Shown in pieces: positions 58,224 through 64,000 of a DNA stretch of 64,000 nucleotides. The position numbers were made by a program, and so were the translations under genes. The stretch is from contig CAZGUH010000012.1 of NCBI GenBank assembly GCA_964529005.1, forward strand, positions 17,007 to 81,006. The letters run 5' to 3'. Under the pieces are notes generated by a model, which saw nothing but the letters and a program-made list of their open reading frames with translations, was not told the DNA's origin and ran no database searches. Every line of letters begins with the position of its first letter. Within the stretch, counting starts at the first letter, position 1. Source of the stretch: CAZGUH01 sp964529005. Lineage in GTDB: Bacteria > Actinomycetota > Acidimicrobiia > Acidimicrobiales > Ilumatobacteraceae.

Positions 58224-58994
58224 ATGCGCTCCATCGCCACCAACCCGACCACAGCCGATGCCCCGCCGTCGATGACGCCCGCCCGCAAGGCGGCGCTCAT
58301 CGCCGGCGTCGCGTACCTCGCCACGTTCGTCTTCTCGATCCCGGTCAAGTTCGGGCTGTGGAAGGACGCGATCGACAAGCCCGACTTCATCCTCGGCGCC
58401 GGCAACGACGGCGGCATTCGCCTCGGCGCGATCTTCGAAGTGCTGACCGGGCTCGGCGGCGTCGTCTCCGCCGTCGCCCTGTATGCGGTCGCCAGGCGCT
58501 ACAGCATTCGATCCGCGCTCGGCTTCGTCACGACGAGGGTCATGGAGTCCATGGTCATCTTCGTCGGCGTGATCGCGATGCTCACGATGTACACGCTGCG
58601 CCACAACCCGGTCGGTGGCGACGACGCCATGTCCACCATGGGGCGAGCGCTGCTGGCGATCCACGACTGGACGTTCCTGCTCGGTCCCGGCCTGATGTCC
58701 GCTCTCAATGCTCTGTGCATCGCCACCGTGATGCGTCGCTCCGGCCTGCTGCCCCGATGGATCCCGACCCTCGGCCTGGTCGGCGCACCGATGCTGCTCA
58801 CGTCGAGCACGGCGGCCCTCTACGGCGTGTGGGACCAGGTGTCCGCACCGTCGATGGTCATGACGCTGCCGATCGCCGTGTGGGAGTTCTCGTTCGGTGT
58901 CTACATGACGGTCAAGGGATTCCGGACAGTGCCCGAGGCCGCCGAGACGTCCTTCGGCGCCAACACCGACGTCACCCCGGCGCTCGCCGCCTGA
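58224..58994 (+). CDS. DUF4386-family membrane protein
   Basis: 256 residues with about six hydrophobic helices: ALIAGVAYLATFVFSIPVKF, GAIFEVLTGLGGVVSAVALY, MVIFVGVIAMLTMYTL, LLGPGLMSALNALCIATVM, LGLVGAPMLLTSSTAALYGV and a last one near WEFSFGVYMTVKGF. The pattern RKAALIAGVAYL...IPVKFG and LLPRWIPTLGLVGAP is typical of DUF4386. Function unknown; it sits in an operon between a small protein and an ABC exporter. Confidence 0.82.
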   Translation: MRSIATNPTTADAPPSMTPARKAALIAGVAYLATFVFSIPVKFGLWKDAIDKPDFILGAGNDGGIRLGAIFEVLTGLGGVVSAVALYAVARRYSIRSALGFVTTRVMESMVIFVGVIAMLTMYTLRHNPVGGDDAMSTMGRALLAIHDWTFLLGPGLMSALNALCIATVMRRSGLLPRWIPTLGLVGAPMLLTSSTAALYGVWDQVSAPSMVMTLPIAVWEFSFGVYMTVKGFRTVPEAAETSFGANTDVTPALAA

Positions 58995-58999
58995 TCGAC

Positions 59000-59938
59000 A
59001 TGATCCAGGTCGCCCACGTCACCAAGCGATACGGGTCAACCGTCGCCGTCGACGGGCTGAGCTTCGACGTTCGGGCCGGGGAAGTCACAGGCTTCCTCGG
59101 CCCGAACGGCGCCGGCAAGTCCACCACCATGCGCATGATGGTCGGTCTCGATTCGCCCACGAGCGGCGCCGTGACCATCAACGGGAAGCGCTACGCAGAC
59201 CTCCGCCACCCGCTGCGCCACGTCGGCGCCCTGTTCGAAGCCCGCGCCATCCACCCCGGCCGCAGCGCACGCAACCACCTGCTGGCGCTGGCGCATTCGA
59301 ACGGGATCGGCCGGCGGCGAGTCGACCAGGTGCTCGAACTGGTCGGGCTGACCGACGTCGCCGGCCGCCGCGCCGGCGGCTTCTCGCTCGGCATGGGCCA
59401 GCGCCTCGGCATCGCCGCCGCGCTCCTCGGCGATCCATCCACGCTGATCCTCGACGAGCCGGTCAACGGACTCGACCCCGAAGGCATCCAGTGGATCCGT
59501 CAACTCCTGCGTTCCTTCGCCGCCGAGGGCCGCGCCGTGCTGGTGTCCAGTCACCTGATGAGCGAGATGGCCGTCACGGCCGACCGGCTGATCGTGATCG
59601 GCAAAGGCCGACTCATCACGGAAGGCACCGTCGACGACGTCGTCCGGTCGAGCACGGGCAGCCACGTCCATGTCGCCTGCGCCGAGCCTGAGGAGCTCCG
59701 TGCCCTGCTCGCGCGCGAAGGGGCAGCCGTCCACGTGAATGCCGACGGCTCCTTCCTCGTATCAGGGATCGACGCGCGTTCCATCGGAGCGATCGCTGCC
59801 GCGGCCGGCATCGCGCTCCACGAGCTGACACCACGCACCGCATCGCTCGAGGACGCCTACATGGAGCTCACCCGAGAATCAGCCGAGTACCGCACGAACC
59901 GACCACTGGCCACCGCCGGCCGAGGAGCACCGACATGA
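59000..59938 (+). CDS. ABC-2 type transporter ATP-binding protein
   Basis: 312 residues. Walker A GFLGPNGAGKSTTMRMM (about 35), Q-loop at GALFEARAIHPGRSARNHLL, signature FSLGMGQRLGIAAALLG, Walker B STLILDEPVNGLDPEG, and H-loop VLVSSHLMSEM. The C-terminal about 90 residues extend beyond the nucleotide-binding domain as in drug/lantibiotic-type exporters. It overlaps the permease start by ATGA. The pair would act as homodimeric ATPase plus membrane subunits; the cargo is unknown. Confidence 0.93.
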   Translation: MIQVAHVTKRYGSTVAVDGLSFDVRAGEVTGFLGPNGAGKSTTMRMMVGLDSPTSGAVTINGKRYADLRHPLRHVGALFEARAIHPGRSARNHLLALAHSNGIGRRRVDQVLELVGLTDVAGRRAGGFSLGMGQRLGIAAALLGDPSTLILDEPVNGLDPEGIQWIRQLLRSFAAEGRAVLVSSHLMSEMAVTADRLIVIGKGRLITEGTVDDVVRSSTGSHVHVACAEPEELRALLAREGAAVHVNADGSFLVSGIDARSIGAIAAAAGIALHELTPRTASLEDAYMELTRESAEYRTNRPLATAGRGAPT

Positions 59939-60765
59939 CCATTTCCATGATCCACGCGTCCACCGATCGCCAGGCGCCGCCCCGGTCGATCGGCGTGCTG
60001 CTCGCAGCCACGCGGTCGGAGTGGACCAAGATGCGGTCGGTCCGATCGACGATCTGGACCGTGGTCGCGGCCATCGCGCTCGCGGTCGGGTTCGGTTCCC
60101 TCGTCACGGTCAGCCAGGTCAACGACTGGGAGTCGCTCAGCCCCGGCGAGCAGGCACGGTTCGACCCCGCGTGGCTCAGCCTCAGCGGCCTGTTCCTGGC
60201 GCAGTTGGCGATGGGCGTGCTCGGAGTGCTGATGATCACGTCCGAGTACGCCACCGGCCAGATCCGCTCCACGCTCGCGGCGACGCCACAGCGGCTCACG
60301 ATGCTGGCGGCGAAGGCATCCGCGTTCGTGGCGGTCGTCGTGGTCGCCGGGTTCGTCACGACGTGCGTGTCGTTCGTGACCGGGCAGGCCATCTTCTCGA
60401 CCAAGGGTCTCGACGTCTCGATCGGCGACCCGGGTGTCGCTCGCGCCGTCGTCGGCGGAGCGCTCTACCTGACGACGGTCGGATTGCTCGGCCTCGGAAT
60501 CGGCACGATCGTCCGCCGCACCGCGGGCGCCATCACCACCCTCGTCGCGTTGCTCCTCGTCGTCCCGATCGTGTCCGGATTCCTGCCTGCCTCGTGGAAC
60601 CACAACGTCGGCAAGTACCTGCCGGCGGGCGCCGGCATGGCGATCATCAACGTCGTGCCCGAGCCCGGATCGCTTGCCCCGTGGAGCGGCCTCGCGGTGT
60701 TCGTCGGCTATGCGGCCGCGGCTCTCGTCCTCGGCGGCGCACTCCTGCGCCGGCTGGACGTGTGA
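59935..60765 (+). CDS. ABC-2 type transporter permease
   Basis: 276 residues with six likely membrane helices, including STIWTVVAAIALAVGFGSLV, GLFLAQLAMGVLGVLMITSE, FVAVVVVAGFVTTCVSFVTG, GALYLTTVGLLGLGIGTIV, TLVALLLVVPIVSGFLPA and LAVFVGYAAAALVLGGALL. SEYATGQIRSTLAATPQRL is the coupling-helix block seen in ABC-2 permeases. It is the last plus-strand gene of the window. Its stop lies only 23 bases from the opposing hexarate block. Confidence 0.92.
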   Translation: MTISMIHASTDRQAPPRSIGVLLAATRSEWTKMRSVRSTIWTVVAAIALAVGFGSLVTVSQVNDWESLSPGEQARFDPAWLSLSGLFLAQLAMGVLGVLMITSEYATGQIRSTLAATPQRLTMLAAKASAFVAVVVVAGFVTTCVSFVTGQAIFSTKGLDVSIGDPGVARAVVGGALYLTTVGLLGLGIGTIVRRTAGAITTLVALLLVVPIVSGFLPASWNHNVGKYLPAGAGMAIINVVPEPGSLAPWSGLAVFVGYAAAALVLGGALLRRLDV

Positions 60766-60788
60766 GCGACGTGAATGCCACGCGGTCG

Positions 60789-62427
60789 TCAGCGTTGGGT
60801 GTGCGCAAGGGCGCGCAGCGCGGCCTGAGCGCTGTCGGTCCCGGCCCGAAGCACCCCGTCCACCACACGCGGCAAGGCCAGCGGATTGGCACGCTTGACG
60901 CCGTCTGGCAGCAGCGCATCCGGCAGATCCTGGTAGCAGACGGGGCGCAGGAAGCGGCGGACCGCGGTGGCGCCGACCGATGTGCACGCCGCATTGGAGG
61001 TCGCCGGGAACGGGCCGCCGTGCACCATGGCGTGGCTGACCTCGACGCCGGTCGGGTAGCCGTTGGCCAGGATGCGGCCGGCCTTGCGTTCCAGCACGGG
61101 CAGCATGGATTGCGCCAGGGGGAGATCGGCGTCATCGATGACCAGCGTCGCGGTGAGCTGGCCTTCCAGGTGCTCGGCCACCGCCATCATCTGGCCGATG
61201 TCGCGGCAGGCGACGACGAGCGAGGCCGGGCCGAAGACTTCGGCCTCGAGTTCGGGCGAGGCCAGGAAGCGGTCGGCGTCCGTGCCGAAGAGGACCGGGC
61301 CCGCGGCGTTGGCCGTGGGCCGAGGGGCGTCGCTTCTGCCCAGTGTGACGACGCCGGCATGCCTGGCCAGCGCGTCGGCGCCGCGCTCGTACGCGGCGAA
61401 GATGCCCGGCGTCAACATGGTGGCCGCGTCCTTGGCTGCGACAGCCTGGGCAGCCGCCTGGCGGAAGCGTTCCAGCGCCGCACCTTCGATGCCGATGACC
61501 AAGCCCGGGTTGGTGCAGTACTGGCCCACGCCCAGCGCGAGCGAATCGACGAAGTCGCGGGCGATCGCCTCGGCACGCGCGTCCAGCGCGGCGGGCAGCA
61601 GGAACACCGGGTTGATGCTCGACATCTCGGCGTAGACGGGAATCGGCACCGGTCGGGCGTTGGCGGCGGCGACCAGCGCCAGGCCGCCACGGCGCGAGCC
61701 GGTGAAGCCGACGGCAGCGATCGCCGGATGCGTGGTGAGCGCCGTGCCGATGTCATCACCTGCGCCGAACAGCAGCGAGAACGTGCCCTCGGGCAGGCGA
61801 TGGTCGGCGACTGCGGCCTGGATCACGCGGCCGACCAACTCGGACGTGCCCGGGTGGGCATTGTGGGCCTTGACGATCACAGGGCAACCGGCGGCCAGCG
61901 CCGACGCGGTGTCACCCCCTGCGACGGAGAAGGCCAGGGGGAAAGTTGCTGGCGCCGAACACGGCGACGGGGCCCAGCGGCACGTTGGCCAGACGTAGGT
62001 CGGCGCGCGGCACCGGCTGGCGGTCGGGCTGAGCGGGGTCGATCGTGGCGTCCAGGAAGTAGCCGTCGCGGACCACGCGGGCGAACAGGCGCAACTGGTG
62101 GACGGTGCGGGCGCGTTCTGCCTGCAGGCGGGCCGGCGGCAAGCCGGTCTCCAGACGGGTGCGTTCGATCAGCGCGTCGCCGAGCGCCATGATGCCCTCG
62201 CCGATGGTCTCCAGGAATTGGGCGCGGGTCTCCAGCGGCGTGGCGCGGTACCGGTCGAAGGCCATGCGCGCCAGTTCGGCAGCGCGGGCGACGTCGTCGG
62301 ACGAGCCGGCGGGAAAGCCCGGTTCGAGGCGTTCGCCGGTGGCGGGGTTGACCGCAAACTCGGCGGCGCCGGATCCGAGAACGGCGCGGGCACCGATCAA
62401 CATGCGGCCGGTCGGGGTCATCGTCAT
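60789..62427 (-). pseudogene. Alpha-ketoglutarate semialdehyde dehydrogenase, frameshifted
   Basis: NADP-type aldehyde dehydrogenase that oxidises 2,5-dioxopentanoate to 2-oxoglutarate, the last step of hexarate breakdown. The N-terminal part reads from ATG 62427 (MTMTPTGRMLIGARAVLGSG) to VAVFGASNFP. There a G5 run at 61937-61941 (one base more than needed) throws the frame to a stop at 61912. Removing one base restores FPLAFSVAGGDTASALAAG and leads directly into CPVIVKAHNAHPGTSELVG and the rest, to 60789. GFTGSRRGGLALVAAANARP, YAEMSSINPVFLLP (general-base Glu) and LGVGQYCTNPGLVI (the catalytic Cys) are intact. It is either a sequencing error in a homopolymer or a recent pseudogene. Confidence 0.85.
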
Positions 62428-62472
62428 CTCCGAGATCGGGGATCGGGGCTGGCAGGAGGGCTCGCGTGACGT

Positions 62473-63387
62473 CTATTGCGGGCCGAGCTTCCTGATCAGC
62501 GCGTCGAGCATGTCGAGCTCGTCGGCGGTCAGGTCGGTCAGCGGCGGCCGCACCGGGCCAGCGTCGTGCCCGACGAGCTTGGCGCCGGCTTTGACGATGC
62601 TCACGGCGTAGCCGGCCGTGCGGTTGCGGATGTCAAGGTAGGGCAGGAAGAAGTCGTCGAGCAGTCGGTTGGTGGTGTCGGAGTCCCCGGCGGCGACGGC
62701 GCGGGCGAACTCCATCGCGGTCGTGGGCACGAAGTTGAAGACGGCCGAGGAGTACACCGGCACGCCCACCGCGCGGTAGGCCGCGGCAAAGACCTCGGCG
62801 GTGGGCAGGCCGCCCAGGTACGAGAGACGGTCACCCAGCCTGCGGCGGATGCGCACCATGGCTTCGATGTCGCCCACACCGTCTTTGAGGCCGACGAGGT
62901 TCGGGCAGCGCTCGGCCAGGCGGGCCAGGCTGTCGGCCGACAGGCGCGACTGGGCGCGGTTGTAGACGATGACGCCGATCTGGACCGACGCGCAGACCTG
63001 TTCGACGTGCGCGACGATGCCGTCTTGCGTGGCCTCGGTCAGGTAGTGGGGCAGCAGCAGGATGCCCTTGGCGCCGCAGCGCTCGGCTTCCTGGGCATAC
63101 GCGATGGCCGTGCGAGTCGGGCCGCCGGCGCCGGCCAGGATCGGCACCTTGCCGGCGCACGTGTGCACGGCGGTGCGGACCACGTCCGAGAACTCCTGCG
63201 GAGCCAGCGAGAAGAACTCGCCCGTGCCGCCGGCGGCGAACAGCGCGGTGGCGTTGTACGGAGCCAGCCATTCCAGACGAGCCGCATAGGCCGTCGAGTT
63301 GAAGTCACCGGCCTGGTCGAAGTCCGTCACCGGAAAGGAGAGCAGACCTTCGGACAGGATCTCCTTGAGCTCCTGGGGGCTGGTCAT
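62473..63387 (-). CDS. kdgD: 5-dehydro-4-deoxyglucarate dehydratase
   Basis: DHDPS-fold enzyme that decarboxylates and dehydrates 5-keto-4-deoxy-D-glucarate to 2,5-dioxopentanoate. 304 residues from ATG 63387, with GAGGAG upstream. LLSFPVTDFDQAGDFN is the KdgD hallmark opening. ALFAAGGTGEFFSLAPQEF is the substrate loop, GVIVYNRAQSRLSADSL holds the barrel tyrosine, and LVGLKDGVGDIEAM holds the Schiff-base lysine. Its product is the substrate of the aldehyde dehydrogenase 45 bases downstream; its own substrate comes from the dehydratase 22 bases upstream. Confidence 0.95.
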   Translation of the reverse strand: MTSPQELKEILSEGLLSFPVTDFDQAGDFNSTAYAARLEWLAPYNATALFAAGGTGEFFSLAPQEFSDVVRTAVHTCAGKVPILAGAGGPTRTAIAYAQEAERCGAKGILLLPHYLTEATQDGIVAHVEQVCASVQIGVIVYNRAQSRLSADSLARLAERCPNLVGLKDGVGDIEAMVRIRRRLGDRLSYLGGLPTAEVFAAAYRAVGVPVYSSAVFNFVPTTAMEFARAVAAGDSDTTNRLLDDFFLPYLDIRNRTAGYAVSIVKAGAKLVGHDAGPVRPPLTDLTADELDMLDALIRKLGPQ

Positions 63388-63409
63388 CGTGTGGTGCTCC
63401 TCTGACGGT

Positions 63410-64000
63410 TCACGTGACGGGACCGGGGTTGAACAGCGCGAGCGCGTTGTGCAGCTCGAGTCGTTCCGCACACGTCTGCTGGCGGCCACTGGCCACGTCG
63501 AGCATCAGCCGGAACAGCTCCCAACCGACATCGTCGATGGTCGCCTGGCCCGTGGCGATGCGGCCGGCGTTCACGTCGATCAGGTCGTGCCAGCGGCGCG
63601 CCAGGCTGTCGCGCGTTGCGACCTTGATCACCGGCACGTGCGCCAGGCCGTAGGGCGTGCCGCGTCCGGTGGTGAAGACGTGCAGGTTCATGCCGGCGGC
63701 CAGTTGCAGGGTGCCGCAGATGAAGTCGCTGGCGGGCGTGGCAGCGAAGATCAGGCCCTTCTGCGTCAGCCGGTCGCCCGGCGCCAACACGCCGTGGATG
63801 GGCGAGGAGCCCGACTTCACGATCGACCCCATCGCCTTCTCGACGATGTTCGACAGGCCACCCTGCTTGTTGCCCGGACTGGTGTTGGCGCTGCGATCGG
63901 CCATCCCGCGTTGCAGGTACTCGTCGTACCAGGCCATCTCGCGCACTAACGCCTCCGCCACCTCGGGCGTGGCCGCGCGGGCCGTCAACTGGTCGATGGC
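63410..64000 (-). CDS. garD: Galactarate dehydratase (UxaA/GarD family), 5' end beyond window
   Basis: The frame is open to base 64000, so only the C-terminal 196 residues are visible. MAWYDEYLQRGMADRSANTS, PGNKQGGLSNIVEKAMGSIV, KSGSSPIHGVLAPGDRL and GTLQLAAGMNLHVFTTGRGT are C-terminal blocks of galactarate/altronate dehydratases. Predicted reaction: galactarate to 5-keto-4-deoxy-D-glucarate, feeding kdgD. Altronate dehydratase is the alternative, but the kdgD neighbour favours a hexarate substrate. Confidence 0.88.
   Translation of the reverse strand, partial: AIDQLTARAATPEVAEALVREMAWYDEYLQRGMADRSANTSPGNKQGGLSNIVEKAMGSIVKSGSSPIHGVLAPGDRLTQKGLIFAATPASDFICGTLQLAAGMNLHVFTTGRGTPYGLAHVPVIKVATRDSLARRWHDLIDVNAGRIATGQATIDDVGWELFRLMLDVASGRQQTCAERLELHNALALFNPGPVT

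Noticed and set aside
60021..62192. A 723-codon plus-strand frame crossing the permease and the hexarate block
   Set aside because: It runs out of frame through the permease and antisense to the aldehyde dehydrogenase. No motif supports it.
1..64000. tRNA or rRNA genes
   Set aside because: Intergenic spaces were scanned by eye for cloverleaf patterns (GGTTCRANYCC-type T-loops) and none convincing was found. A dedicated covariance search would be needed to exclude them fully.

Overview
The window is a contiguous piece of a very GC-rich chromosome. Its genes favour G/C in third codon positions, use many GTG starts, and often overlap by 4 bases (ATGA/GTGA). The gene order map-infA-rpmJ-rpsM-rpsK-rpsD-rpoA-rplQ-truA followed by rplM-rpsI-glmM is the S10/alpha-operon tail of Actinobacteriota. 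A secreted protein ending in a DVTGYY domain, an SCO6745-like protein, a DUF5996-like protein and many apparently leaderless genes fit a marine or soil Acidimicrobiia (Ilumatobacter-like) genome. That taxonomic placement is inference from family knowledge; no search was run. I see no rRNA, tRNA, CRISPR array or insertion sequence.

Bases 1-24,400 are housekeeping, all on the plus strand. They hold methionine aminopeptidase (cut by the window edge), IF-1 with an apparent CTG start, ribosomal proteins L36, S13, S11, S4, L17, L13 and S9, RNA polymerase alpha, and TruA. A 5 kb block lies between truA and rplM: a CHAD protein, trehalose-6-phosphate synthase, and a fused trehalose-6-phosphate phosphatase/GH15 hydrolase. 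After rpsI come GlmM, a greatly enlarged GlmS-like protein, AcpS, NAD(P)HX repair enzyme, alanine racemase, the t6A cluster tsaE-tsaB-rimI-tsaD, an rRNA methyltransferase, a Dus enzyme and Maf.

Bases 24,400-30,200 are a mixed accessory stretch: membrane glutaredoxin-like protein, aldo/keto reductase, SCO6745-like and PPOX-like proteins, a PrmC-related methyltransferase, a Tat-exported surface protein, and two gene remnants (a beta-propeller fragment and the tail of an ABC ATPase). Bases 30,204-40,205 are one 3333-residue secreted calcium-binding RTX-type protein with a roughly 124-residue super-repeat. It is closed by a strong hairpin.

Bases 40,500-60,770 are accessory genes with several regulators: class II Fic protein, zinc alcohol dehydrogenase, lipoprotein, marR-clcA operon, metallo-hydrolase, VOC protein, TetR, DUF5996, PadR, orphan ModA, a NasA-like molybdenum enzyme that has lost its iron-sulfur cysteines together with a translationally coupled helical partner, a membrane protein, a TrxB-like flavoprotein, a coupled XRE-cupin/MalT-LuxR regulator pair, and a DUF4386/ABC-2 transporter operon.

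Bases 60,789-64,000 (minus strand) are a hexarate catabolic block: galactarate dehydratase (partial), KdgD and alpha-ketoglutarate semialdehyde dehydrogenase. The last is broken by a one-base frameshift in a G5 run. The leucine codon choice and gene set look proteobacterial, so this end is either recently acquired DNA or an assembly chimera.
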